Part shown: positions 6,233 to 11,911 of the stretch, piece after piece | Layout of the letters: each line of letters begins with the position of its first letter | Numbering within the stretch: the stretch's first letter is position 1 | Program-made: the position numbers and the translations under genes | Assembly (NCBI GenBank): GCA_028717785.1 | Contig: JAQUND010000042.1 | Location: forward strand, 1 to 12,650 | From: Candidatus Nanoarchaeia archaeon | Lineage (GTDB): Archaea; Nanoarchaeota; Nanoarchaeia; SCGC-AAA011-G17; JAFCDX01 | Length of the DNA stretch: 12,650 nucleotides | Reading direction: 5' to 3' | The notes under the pieces: generated by a model | Database searches by the model: none | Seen by the model: the letters and a program-made list of their open reading frames with translations, nothing else | Told to the model about the DNA's origin: nothing

Positions 6233-6383
6233 ATTTTCCCTTAACTTTCTCAAAGAACCTTATAAAATACAAGAAATTAAAGAACATTAAATACTGCCAA
6301 GGGTTAAATTTGCCCAAAAAGCCAAGAAAACCTAAAAATCCTAATAAACCTAAAGGATGAAATTTAAATCTTATTTTTGCCAT
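6231..6383 (-). CDS. 50-residue hydrophobic microprotein with GFLG repeats
   Basis: The frame is open back to 6509, but the start is set at the ATG at 6383. It follows the stop of the upstream gene by one base, and AAGTGAT (6391-6397 on the minus strand) gives a ribosome-binding site. The product begins MAKIRFKFHPLG, then has a tandem FLG run (GLLGFLGFLGFLGKF), an aromatic segment (WQYLMFFNFLYFIRFF) and a basic end (EKVKGK). Similar Gly-Phe-Leu repeats next to an aromatic hydrophobic stretch occur in small membrane-associated proteins of unknown function (a resemblance to DUF3796-type proteins comes to mind, unverified). A membrane location is likely. It is co-transcribed with the 67-residue gene. 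Confidence 0.65.
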   Translation of the reverse strand: MAKIRFKFHPLGLLGFLGFLGFLGKFNPWQYLMFFNFLYFIRFFEKVKGK

Positions 6384-6384
6384 C

Positions 6385-6588
6385 TTAAATATCACTTCTA
6401 ATTGTATAATTACGTTGTTTAGGTGGAACATATCCAATAGTAAACTTAATTTTATCACATTTTTTTCTATATTTTGCATATTTTTCAAGCCAATTAGGAA
6501 TATCATCATTTGGAAAAGGACAAGTTATTACTTTACCTGGACCTAAATTTTCTTTTAAAATATCTACTAATCGTTTCTCTGTTGGCAT
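6385..6588 (-). CDS. Small hypothetical protein (67 aa)
   Basis: I do not recognise the family. The protein begins MPTEKRLVDILKENLGPGKV, has a single Cys in ITCPFPNDDIPNW and another in KKCDKIK, and ends with a Pro/Arg-rich stretch (YVPPKQRNYTIRSDI). It looks like a compact soluble domain. A TATA box (near 6610-6617) is centred 25 bases before the ATG at 6588, which supports this frame over the overlapping 92-residue reading of the other frame. The 50-residue microprotein starts one base after its stop, so the pair forms an operon. Confidence 0.7.
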   Translation of the reverse strand: MPTEKRLVDILKENLGPGKVITCPFPNDDIPNWLEKYAKYRKKCDKIKFTIGYVPPKQRNYTIRSDI

Positions 6589-6609
6589 ATTAAATACAAT
6601 TAATTAAAC

Positions 6610-6617
6610 TTTATAAA
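6610..6617 (-). promoter_or_regulatory. TATA box for the 6588-6231 gene pair
   Basis: TTTATAAA on the minus strand, centred about 25 bases before the ATG at 6588, next to the stop codon of the preceding gene. Confidence 0.6.
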
Positions 6618-6618
6618 T

Positions 6619-6846
6619 TTATCTTAATTCAACTAAATAATTTTCTAAATTTTCTTGAAATCTATCTAAGTTCCATTGATATTGACAAGCTTCAGCATAC
6701 ATTCTTAAAAATTTATCAGTAATACCTGATTCTTCTAATCTTCCTGATAATTCATCTATCCAACTTTTATTTCCATACATTCTTTGTGCATCCTCTAAAG
6801 CACTTAATTCATTTACTCTACTTCTATATCCACTTAATCCTGGCAT
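6619..6846 (-). CDS. Small helical hypothetical protein (75 aa), related to its upstream neighbour
   Basis: A soluble helical protein of unknown function starting MPGLSGYRSRVNELSALED. Its segment LEESGITDKFLRMYAEACQ resembles LKKEGITDKDLTAYEEFFR in the gene just upstream: both have L-x-E/K-x-GITDK, then L at +2, Y at +5, E and a later RF, so the two proteins probably share a domain. The start overlaps the end of the upstream gene by 13 bases, and GGAGAG (6853-6858 on the minus strand) lies about 6 bases before the ATG, pointing to coupled translation. Confidence 0.75.
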   Translation of the reverse strand: MPGLSGYRSRVNELSALEDAQRMYGNKSWIDELSGRLEESGITDKFLRMYAEACQYQWNLDRFQENLENYLVELR

Positions 6847-7307
6847 TTTAAACTCTCCATATATTGAGGAAAATCAAATTTATAAAAACCTATAAAAGAA
6901 CCAATATTATTTACTTTTTGTGAAAATTCTATATCAGTTTTACATTCTTTAGAAACTAATTGTTCATACAAATTAAAAACCCATGGAAATCTTATTTTTA
7001 ATATTTGCATTCTAAAAAATTCTTCATATGCAGTTAAATCTTTGTCAGTAATACCCTCTTTTTTTAAAGCTTGACGTAATTCTTCACTTTTTTGATCAAA
7101 AGTTTTTTCATATGGACTCATATGCGATCTATCTCCTCTTAATAAGACATCTCTACTACTTGTTATAATATAATCATCTACACATTCATCCATTAAAGCT
7201 ATTTCTCCAGGAGTAAATAATTGTTCAACTCCATTAGTAAATCTACTTCCTCTTTTTGCTATTTCAGCACTAGATCTTTTACAATAATCATTTAAAAATT
7301 GATTCAT
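6834..7307 (-). CDS. Hypothetical helical protein (157 aa)
   Basis: A soluble, mostly helical protein that I cannot assign. The N-terminus MNQFLNDYCKRSSAEIAKRG is followed by an acidic patch (MDECVDDYIITSSRD), a basic stretch (LLRGDRSHMSPYEK) and the GITDKDLTAYEEF segment shared with the next gene. The C-terminal part (residues 110-157) is rich in aromatic residues (RFPWVFNLYEQL, FIGFYKFDFPQY). There is no signal peptide or membrane helix. A TATA box 25 bases before the ATG at 7307 marks it as the first gene of a two-gene operon with the 75-residue protein. The overlap and shared motif suggest the two products form a complex. Confidence 0.75.
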   Translation of the reverse strand: MNQFLNDYCKRSSAEIAKRGSRFTNGVEQLFTPGEIALMDECVDDYIITSSRDVLLRGDRSHMSPYEKTFDQKSEELRQALKKEGITDKDLTAYEEFFRMQILKIRFPWVFNLYEQLVSKECKTDIEFSQKVNNIGSFIGFYKFDFPQYMESLKCQD

Positions 7308-7327
7308 ATTATATCAATAACCTATAG

Positions 7328-7337
7328 AAATATAAAC
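7328..7337 (-). promoter_or_regulatory. TATA box for the 7307-6619 gene pair
   Basis: GTTTATATTT on the minus strand, centred about 25 bases before the ATG at 7307; predicts a leaderless transcript. Confidence 0.65.
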
Positions 7338-7350
7338 TTTTCGAAAGAAA

Positions 7351-7596
7351 TTAATTTATTTTATTTTCAATTAATTTTTCAATTACATTTGACATTTTCA
7401 AGTTATTTTTTTCACAATAAATTCTAAACTTCCTTAAAATTTCAGTATCTATAGTAATATCTATTCTTTCTTTTCTAGTAAATTTTGGTACTTTTCCAGT
7501 TCTTTCTAATTCCATTAGAGCTTCAAATACTTCTGGCTTTTCTTTTATTGCCTTTTTTGCTAATTACACTAATTGTTTACCTGATAATTCTTTCAT
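7351..7596 (-). pseudogene. Ribbon-helix-helix regulator gene interrupted by an in-frame stop
   Basis: Read from the ATG at 7596 the frame gives MKELSGKQLV, then a TAA (7564-7566), then continues without shift as LAKKAIKEKPEVFEALMELE to a stop at 7351-7353. The C-terminal part has the ribbon-helix-helix pattern of CopG/Arc-type DNA-binding proteins: strand KERIDITID, helix TEILRKFRIYCEKNN, turn LKMS, helix NVIEKLIENKI. A TATA box centred about 26 bases before 7596 shows that the original start is intact, so the stop looks like a single-base change (for example GAA to TAA). An internal ATG at 7515 could still express a 54-residue protein holding the whole RHH fold. A base error in the sequence would also explain it. 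Confidence 0.7.
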
Positions 7597-7616
7597 ACAC
7601 ATAAATACACATGAAT

Positions 7617-7626
7617 TATACATAAA
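7617..7626 (-). promoter_or_regulatory. TATA box for the ribbon-helix-helix gene
   Basis: TTATGTATAA on the minus strand, centred about 26 bases before the ATG at 7596. It supports the full-length start despite the in-frame stop ten codons later. Confidence 0.5.
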
Positions 7627-7695
7627 TCTTTCTATTTCTAAATTATATAAGAATTAAAAAAATAAAAAGAAAAAAAGAACTGTGTTAAAAAGAAT

Positions 7696-7818
7696 TTATT
7701 TTTTCTTCTTTTTTCCACCACGTGCCATTTTTGCTTCGCAAACATTACCTTTACCATCTACATAGTATAGGAAACCAGGCTTACGTGTAACAACGTTTTT
7801 TGCTATAATTTGACCCAT
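7696..7818 (-). CDS. 40-residue basic protein with a Lys tail
   Basis: A complete small gene: MGQIIAKNVVTRKPGF, then LYYVDGKGNVCEAKMARGG and a run of five lysines. The GFLYYVDGKGNVCEAKM core (a beta hairpin followed by a short basic tail) is a pattern I associate with tiny conserved archaeal and bacterial proteins of unknown function. The charge suggests nucleic-acid or ribosome association, which is inference. The gene has the strongest ribosome-binding site of the window (GGGGTGATA, 7825-7833 on the minus strand, 7 bases before the ATG) and a TATATAAA-type promoter that gives a short leader, so it is probably well expressed. It contrasts with its leaderless neighbours and is divergent from the gene at 7926. 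Confidence 0.85.
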   Translation of the reverse strand: MGQIIAKNVVTRKPGFLYYVDGKGNVCEAKMARGGKKKKK

Positions 7819-7824
7819 TTTTTA

Positions 7825-7833
7825 TATCACCCC
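7825..7833 (-). promoter_or_regulatory. Shine-Dalgarno site of the 40-residue protein
   Basis: GGGGTGATA on the minus strand contains GGTGAT, complementary to the archaeal 16S rRNA 3' end, and lies 7 bases before the ATG at 7818. It fixes the start. Confidence 0.8.
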
Positions 7834-7866
7834 GTCTATGTTTTTATTTATCATTGTATTATCTTC

Positions 7867-7874
7867 TATATAAA
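7867..7874 (-). promoter_or_regulatory. TATA box for the 40-residue protein gene
   Basis: TTTATATA on the minus strand, about 52 bases before the ATG at 7818, predicting a transcript start near 7845 and a leader of about 27 bases that carries the Shine-Dalgarno site. Confidence 0.65.
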
Positions 7875-7893
7875 GCTATCTTTTCGAGGAGAA

Positions 7894-7903
7894 AAATATA
7901 AAA
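7894..7903 (+). promoter_or_regulatory. TATA box for the 7926 gene
   Basis: AAATATAAAA centred about 27 bases before the ATG at 7926; it predicts a leaderless transcript. Confidence 0.65.
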
Positions 7904-7925
7904 ATAAGTTTGATTTAGAAATAAT

Positions 7926-8375
7926 ATGATATTTACAGGAAGAGATACTAATCCAGATATAAAATTATTAGAGTTGGCTGCTTTATCGGGTAATGTTGAT
8001 AAAGTAAAAAGATTCTATAATAAATATTCCGAAGGAGATTATGAAGAATTTTTTAATTGGGCTCAATGGAAAAGTTATATTGAAAGATTTTTTTTATTAG
8101 ATAAGCAATTTGAATATGCTATTTATAATTCAGATTATAGATGTTTAGAAAAAACTCTTATTGAAATGAAAAATACTTTAAAAAGTTTTGAAATTTTAAT
8201 TGAAAGATTAGATTATGTCGTTCATTTTGATCAAGATCATTTTCCTATAGAAGATAAAGATGGATTAATTTGGGATCATAATCATAAAAAACAAGAGATT
8301 AATCAAACTATAGGCGAATATAATTTAATTATAATAGAAGATAATTTTAAAAATTATTTAAACGGACTAAGATAA
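7926..8375 (+). CDS. Hypothetical protein with an ankyrin-like N-terminal segment
   Basis: A 149-residue soluble acidic protein without a recognised family. Near the N-terminus, IKLLELAALSGNVDKVKRFYNKY (residues 13-35) looks like one ankyrin-type helical hairpin (L-x-x-AA-x-x-G-N-x-x-x-V-x). The rest departs from the repeat: an aromatic-rich helix (FFNWAQWKSYIERFF), then long helices and a His/Asp-rich stretch (VVHFDQDHFPIEDKDG...DHNHKK, about residues 98-122) that could bind metal. One isolated ankyrin-like unit is weak evidence, so no function is given. It stands alone, between divergent and convergent neighbours. Confidence 0.75.
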   Translation: MIFTGRDTNPDIKLLELAALSGNVDKVKRFYNKYSEGDYEEFFNWAQWKSYIERFFLLDKQFEYAIYNSDYRCLEKTLIEMKNTLKSFEILIERLDYVVHFDQDHFPIEDKDGLIWDHNHKKQEINQTIGEYNLIIIEDNFKNYLNGLR

Positions 8376-8450
8376 AAGATTTTAATCATAAATTAAAACT
8401 TTCTATATGTATTATGCTTAAAACTTTCAGTTATAAACTAAAAGAATTAA

Positions 8451-8639
8451 TCAGAAAAGATAAGGATATTTTATACAAAGCGGTCTTTTTTTACCATCTT
8501 CACAATAAAAGTTTATTCCCCCCTTATAATCACATTTACAACCATTTCCTGTACACATTGGAAAATTTCTTTCTTCTTCAGGAATATAGAATGATTGTTT
8601 ATGTTCACACTCTTCTATTTTTCTTTCTAATTCAGGCAT
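8451..8639 (-). CDS. Small Cys-rich, probably metal-binding protein (62 aa)
   Basis: The product starts MPELERKIEECEHKQSF and has Cys11, His13, Cys29, Cys34, Cys36, Cys46 and Cys55. The cluster CTGNGCKC followed by YCEDGKKRPLC suggests a small zinc-binding or iron-sulfur knuckle domain, but no known family is recognised. This strand is chosen over a 75-codon plus-strand frame (8414-8641) that covers the same bases, because a TATATAAA box is centred about 25 bases before the ATG at 8639 and the product is more protein-like. It is convergent with the gene at 7926 and divergent from the one at 8722. Confidence 0.7.
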   Translation of the reverse strand: MPELERKIEECEHKQSFYIPEEERNFPMCTGNGCKCDYKGGINFYCEDGKKRPLCIKYPYLF

Positions 8640-8660
8640 AAGTTTTTAATAAAGAAGTAG

Positions 8661-8668
8661 TATATAAA
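8661..8668 (-). promoter_or_regulatory. TATA box for the Cys-rich protein gene
   Basis: TTTATATA on the minus strand, centred about 25 bases before the ATG at 8639; it supports this strand as the coding one. Confidence 0.65.
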
Positions 8669-8691
8669 AATTATTGTGAATAAAAAGATAA

Positions 8692-8701
8692 TTTTATAAA
8701 A
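8692..8701 (+). promoter_or_regulatory. TATA box for the 8722 gene
   Basis: TTTTATAAAA centred about 25 bases before the ATG at 8722; leaderless transcript expected. Confidence 0.65.
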
Positions 8702-8721
8702 TTTGTTATAAATAAAATCTA

Positions 8722-9033
8722 ATGTCAAATTTAATTCAAAGAATAATAACAATTTTTGAAATGCAAGAAATAGATTGTAAAGATCATTTAGATTGTCAAG
8801 CAATAGGCGTATTATCTAAATATTTCTACGGTAATCAGGTAGTAAAAGGAGATGAAAATGTTCTTAATCTCTATTCAAGTTTAGGTTATGTTCAACAAGA
8901 ATTTAAAACTAGAACTCCAATACCTTATTTTTTCGCTAAGTTAACTCCTTTAGGAAAAACTGCAATTCATGAAGGTAAAGTTAAAAGAACTCCTGTTTTA
9001 AGGGTATTAAATGATTTATGTGGTTGGTATTAA
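8722..9033 (+). CDS. Hypothetical protein, possibly winged-helix-like (103 aa)
   Basis: A 103-residue soluble protein of unknown family. The N-terminal half is helical (MSNLIQRIITIFEMQ, then LDCQAIGVLSKYF). The segment LYSSLGYVQQEFKTRTPIPYFFAKLTPLGKTAIHEGK (about 50-86) has the order helix, strand, strand, 'LTPLGK', which is common in winged helix-turn-helix domains of archaeal regulators. That fold call is tentative, since no clear recognition helix can be pointed to. It ends NDLCGWY. The stop lies only 14 bases from the stop of the converging AbiEii-like gene. Confidence 0.75.
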   Translation: MSNLIQRIITIFEMQEIDCKDHLDCQAIGVLSKYFYGNQVVKGDENVLNLYSSLGYVQQEFKTRTPIPYFFAKLTPLGKTAIHEGKVKRTPVLRVLNDLCGWY

Positions 9034-9047
9034 TCAGAATATTTAAT

Positions 9048-9824
9048 TTAATCAAATTGAATACTTCTTAAATAATCAGAAACTCTTTCAAAAAATAAAT
9101 TATCAAATTTTTGTTCATTAAAATAATCTGGAGTCATACTTTTTTTAAAATTGGCGATTATTTGACCTTGATTTTTATTTTCATTAATAAATTGTAATAC
9201 CTGTTCTCTTGTTCTTTTACTAAATCCAATATTTCCATAATTATTTGCTTTTTTTACAATTAAATCCATTTCTGGAGCTTCATACATTTTTATTAAAAAA
9301 TCTAAATCAAATAGATCTGTACCTTTTATAGATCCTCTTTTCATCATTCTACCCAATATACTTATTATTTTATCTGCATATATTTCTTTTGGAGTTTCTA
9401 CTAAAAGTGGAGAAAATGCACCTTCAATAGTTTTAAAATCATTTGAAGTTTGTTCTAATATATCTATAGAACCAACTTCATTTCCATCTTGAATAGAATA
9501 TTTTGTTCTTAAGAAATTTCTATCTAATTTCAAATTTTTAAAAGTAAAAGTTTGATAATTTTTTAAATCTTCAGAAAGTTTTCTTATTAAACTTTTTTTA
9601 TTTTCAGTAAAATAAGGAGCTACAAAATCTAAATCATTAGAATACCTAGGTGAAGAATATATAAAATGTAAGGCTCCACCTCCTTGAAGTATTAAATTTT
9701 TATTTAATACTGGATCTCTAGCTATGTAAAATAGTAATCCTTCTAATAATTTATCTCTTCTTCTACGTGTGTCTGGATCGGTCATAATTTGTTTTGCATT
9801 TTCCATGTTTATAAACCTTTCCAT
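9048..9824 (-). CDS. AbiEii-like nucleotidyltransferase (type IV toxin family)
   Basis: A 258-residue protein of the AbiEii/MenA-type nucleotidyltransferases. LILQGGGALHF (44-54) is the nucleotide-binding GG motif. RYSNDLDF (60-67) carries the metal-binding Asp64 and Asp66. GSIDIL (118-123) holds the third acidic position. ETPKEIYADKIISILGRMMKRG (143-164), with Lys152, and KGTDLFDLDFLI (167-178), with Asp170 and Asp173, match the later conserved motifs. Characterised relatives transfer nucleotides to tRNA or other targets and can block growth. All key residues are present, so the enzyme is probably active. No AbiEi-type antitoxin is visible next to it. The ATG at 9824 comes 17 bases after the xerA stop, so the two are likely co-transcribed; an ATG at 9806 with a weak upstream AAAGG is an alternative start. 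Confidence 0.85.
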   Translation of the reverse strand: MERFINMENAKQIMTDPDTRRRRDKLLEGLLFYIARDPVLNKNLILQGGGALHFIYSSPRYSNDLDFVAPYFTENKKSLIRKLSEDLKNYQTFTFKNLKLDRNFLRTKYSIQDGNEVGSIDILEQTSNDFKTIEGAFSPLLVETPKEIYADKIISILGRMMKRGSIKGTDLFDLDFLIKMYEAPEMDLIVKKANNYGNIGFSKRTREQVLQFINENKNQGQIIANFKKSMTPDYFNEQKFDNLFFERVSDYLRSIQFD

Positions 9825-9826
9825 TT

Positions 9827-9845
9827 GTAACTACTTTAAAGTTAC
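9827..9845. other. Inverted repeat at the xerA/AbiEii-like gene junction
   Basis: GTAAC (9827-9831) and GTTAC (9841-9845) are inverted copies around TACTTTAAA, overlapping the xerA stop codon and lying just before the downstream ATG. It could modulate translation of the second gene or be chance; the stem is only five base pairs. Confidence 0.3.
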
Positions 9846-10669
9846 AAGCTATCTAAAGGACTTTTAACTTTCTTTAATTCTTTAGTTGAAACTTGAGTAT
9901 ACCATGACGTTGTTTGTAAATTTGCGTGATTAAGTAATAATTGAATTTTTCTAATATCTACTCCATCTTCTAGTAAATGTGTTGCAAATGCATGCCTTAG
10001 TAAATGACAATAAACATGTTTTTTTATTCCAGATTTTTTAGCAATTCTTGTTACAACTCTTTGTATTGCTCTTACTCCTACAGCACCATTAGTTCCAGGA
10101 AATACATATTCAATTTTTCCTTCAGTTTCTAAATATTTTTTAAAATCTTCTATTACTTTTTCTGATAAAATAAAGAATCTATCTTTTCCACCTTTTCCTA
10201 ATTTTAATAATCCTGTTTTTTCTTCTAAATTTAGATCATCTATTTTTAATTTTGCACATTCACTAACTCTTAGCCCAGATGAATACATAAACTCTATTAA
10301 TAATTTATTTCTTAAAGATCCTGAATTTTCAATTAATAATTTTACTTCATCTTTTGTTAGTACATCTGGTAGTTTACGTTGTTTTTTTGGAGTTTTTATA
10401 TTAACTAAAATATTTTTTTTAAGTAAATCATCATAAAAGTATTTTAAAGAACTTCTTGCTAAAGCAACTGAAGATAAATCATATTTTTTTTCAGATAATA
10501 ATGAAGCTAAAAAAGATTTTACATCATCTTCATCAATATCTTTTACATCTTTATTAACAAAATCTAGAAATCTTTCATTAAAATAACAATAAGTTTTTTG
10601 AGTTTGTATACTTTTACCTTGAATTTGTAATTCTGTTTTTATTTTTCTACAAACCTCTTTTTTATCCAT
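9842..10669 (-). CDS. xerA: XerA-type tyrosine recombinase
   Basis: A 275-residue tyrosine recombinase of the usual XerA length. Residues 1-95 form the SAM-like core-binding domain (TQKTYCYFNERFLDFV...). The catalytic domain has Arg134 in SSGLRVSE, Lys162 in LGKGGKDR, His222 and Arg225 in CHLLRHAFATHLL, His248 in LLLNHANLQTT and the nucleophile Tyr257 in SWYTQVS, so all six catalytic residues are present. Xer proteins resolve chromosome dimers at dif sites and are also used by integrating elements. The ATG at 10669 has a TATA box 26 bases upstream. Between them lies TTATACGAACA, the exact reverse complement of the left arm of dif-like site B, so autoregulation is possible. An AbiEii-like gene follows in the same likely operon. 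Confidence 0.95.
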   Translation of the reverse strand: MDKKEVCRKIKTELQIQGKSIQTQKTYCYFNERFLDFVNKDVKDIDEDDVKSFLASLLSEKKYDLSSVALARSSLKYFYDDLLKKNILVNIKTPKKQRKLPDVLTKDEVKLLIENSGSLRNKLLIEFMYSSGLRVSECAKLKIDDLNLEEKTGLLKLGKGGKDRFFILSEKVIEDFKKYLETEGKIEYVFPGTNGAVGVRAIQRVVTRIAKKSGIKKHVYCHLLRHAFATHLLEDGVDIRKIQLLLNHANLQTTSWYTQVSTKELKKVKSPLDSL

Positions 10670-10677
10670 ATAAATAA

Positions 10678-10688
10678 TTATACGAACA
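10678..10688 (-). promoter_or_regulatory. dif-like half-site in the xerA promoter
   Basis: Reads TGTTCGTATAA on the minus strand, identical to the left arm of site B (4521-4531) and 9 of 11 to that of site A. It occupies the stretch between the xerA TATA box and its start codon. There is no matching second arm at 6-base spacing, so it would be a binding half-site, not a recombination site. Confidence 0.45.
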
Positions 10689-10691
10689 TAC

Positions 10692-10699
10692 TTATATAT
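10692..10699 (-). promoter_or_regulatory. xerA: TATA box for xerA
   Basis: ATATATAA on the minus strand, centred about 26 bases before the ATG at 10669; it predicts a leaderless mRNA. Confidence 0.65.
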
Positions 10700-10715
10700 T
10701 TTTGTTTTTTAGAAA

Positions 10716-10725
10716 GTTATATATA
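10716..10725 (+). promoter_or_regulatory. TATA box for the 10747 gene
   Basis: GTTATATATA centred about 26 bases before the ATG at 10747. It supports that start over the in-frame TTG at 10702, which would lie upstream of the box. Confidence 0.65.
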
Positions 10726-10746
10726 CATTTTAATTTTTATTATAAT

Positions 10747-11178
10747 ATGGGTATAATTAGTTGGTTTGAAAATATATTGAGACAAAAACAAGCTGTACCT
10801 TTAAAAAATTCTATTCATCCAGAAATAACTAAAGAAGTAATTAAATTATACAATATTATAACTAAATCTTTTATAAAGAATAGTAAACAAAGATGGATTG
10901 TTTTAGGTGGTAAAAATTCAAGGAATAAAAATCGTTTAATAATTTTAGAAGAAACTTCAGATCCTAATAGCACAAATAAAATTAGTATAGACTTACTTTT
11001 ATTTTCTGAACAACATAAACTTCAACTTTTAGTAAAGGTTTTATCAGGTTCTAAGGTAATTTCTGAAAAGAATTTCAGAGTAACAGATCAATTATCTGAA
11101 GAAGAAATTAAAACTTTATCTATAAAAATACTAGATTTCTTAAATTATGAAATAACTAAAGCTTCTTTTAAGAACTAA
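10747..11178 (+). CDS. Hypothetical protein (143 aa)
   Basis: I do not recognise the family. The start is set at the ATG at 10747 because the TATA box at 10716-10725 lies inside the longer open frame that begins with TTG at 10702. The protein starts MGIISWFENILRQKQ, an amphipathic segment that might touch a membrane. An alpha/beta domain follows, with strands such as RWIVLGG, RLIILEE, ISIDLLLF and LQLLVKVLSG, and it ends in a helical region (EEEIKTLSIKILDFLNYEI). There is no Cys or His cluster and no catalytic signature. It is divergent from xerA and overlaps the converging S2P-like gene by 11 bases at the 3' end. Confidence 0.75.
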   Translation: MGIISWFENILRQKQAVPLKNSIHPEITKEVIKLYNIITKSFIKNSKQRWIVLGGKNSRNKNRLIILEETSDPNSTNKISIDLLLFSEQHKLQLLVKVLSGSKVISEKNFRVTDQLSEEEIKTLSIKILDFLNYEITKASFKN

Positions 11179-11911
11179 TTTTAAAGAAATAAACAACTAC
11201 AATAGTTGAAGCAACAATTAAAGCTAATAAAATTGCAAATACAATACTTATAGGAGCTAATAAAATTGACATTACTGTAAAAAATAATGCAAATAAATAC
11301 ATTGCTAAAGAACCAAATAACATTTCAGCCCCATTTAAATTTGGCAAAGGTAATAAACCAAATAAAGCCATCCACATATTAACACTAATAAAAATACCAA
11401 AATCAATTCCAAATCTACTTAAGAATAAAAATAAGAAAAATAAAACTAAATTTGTTAATGGTCCAGCTAAATATATTAAAGTTCTTTCATATCCTGTTAA
11501 TTTACTAAATATTTTTCCTTGTCTTCCTTTTTCTACTAAAATATTTTTACCAATAACAGGAAGATACCATAATCCATTTGATAATAATGTAATAATTAAA
11601 GGTAAAATAATTCCAATAGGGAATGCAAACTCTTTTTTCATAAACTTTGCTTTTTGATGAGGTTCAAATCCAAATCTACTAAAACTCCAAATTCCATATT
11701 CAGTTTCACAACCAATTTTTTCAGCTGCTTTCTTAATTGCAATATAAGATAATAAAAATGAAATTGAAACAGCAATTACAGTTAATAAAAAATTAATTAA
11801 CCAGTGATTTACATCAAAAATTTCTGATTTATCATTAAAACCAAATACAAAAGATAAAATAATTATAGTAACTAAAGCGTAATTTTTCTCTCTTTGACTA
11901 AAGATTCCCAT
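11168..11911 (-). CDS. Site-2-protease-like membrane protein lacking catalytic residues
   Basis: A 247-residue polytopic membrane protein with about five or six hydrophobic segments (about 12-25, 37-60, 95-110, 143-167, 172-188, 200-240). AGPLTNLVLFF (149-159) and NMWMALFGLLPLPNLNG (178-194) match the AGPxxN and 'N...LLPxxxLDG' signatures of M50 (site-2) proteases. The zinc site is gone. In the M50 pattern HExxH-x8-GC the conserved GC falls here at residues 67-68, which places the HExxH at 55-59, where the sequence is SYIAI. The Asp of LDG is Asn193. It therefore looks like a non-proteolytic relative that could bind or retain membrane substrates. The start overlaps the TraB-domain gene by 40 bases and has AAGGAAA 11 bases upstream, so the two are co-expressed. 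Confidence 0.8.
   Translation of the reverse strand: MGIFSQREKNYALVTIIILSFVFGFNDKSEIFDVNHWLINFLLTVIAVSISFLLSYIAIKKAAEKIGCETEYGIWSFSRFGFEPHQKAKFMKKEFAFPIGIILPLIITLLSNGLWYLPVIGKNILVEKGRQGKIFSKLTGYERTLIYLAGPLTNLVLFFLFLFLSRFGIDFGIFISVNMWMALFGLLPLPNLNGAEMLFGSLAMYLFALFFTVMSILLAPISIVFAILLALIVASTIVVVYFFKISS

Noticed and set aside
6384..6509. N-terminal extension of the 50-residue microprotein up to 6509
   Set aside because: It overlaps the 67-residue gene in another frame. That gene has a TATA box, and the ATG at 6383 has its own ribosome site and one-base spacing.
7641..7690. ATTATATAAGAATTAAAA as a further copy of the site B/C repeat
   Set aside because: It shares only TATAAGAAT and A runs; the GAACGA centre and left arm are missing.
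8414..8641. Plus-strand 75-codon frame
   Set aside because: No TATA box at the usual distance, Phe/Tyr/Leu-rich product typical of an antisense shadow, and it overlaps a better supported Cys-rich gene on the minus strand.
10702..10746. TTG-initiated extension of the 10747 gene
   Set aside because: It would place the TATA box inside the coding sequence, whereas the ATG at 10747 has that box at the usual distance.
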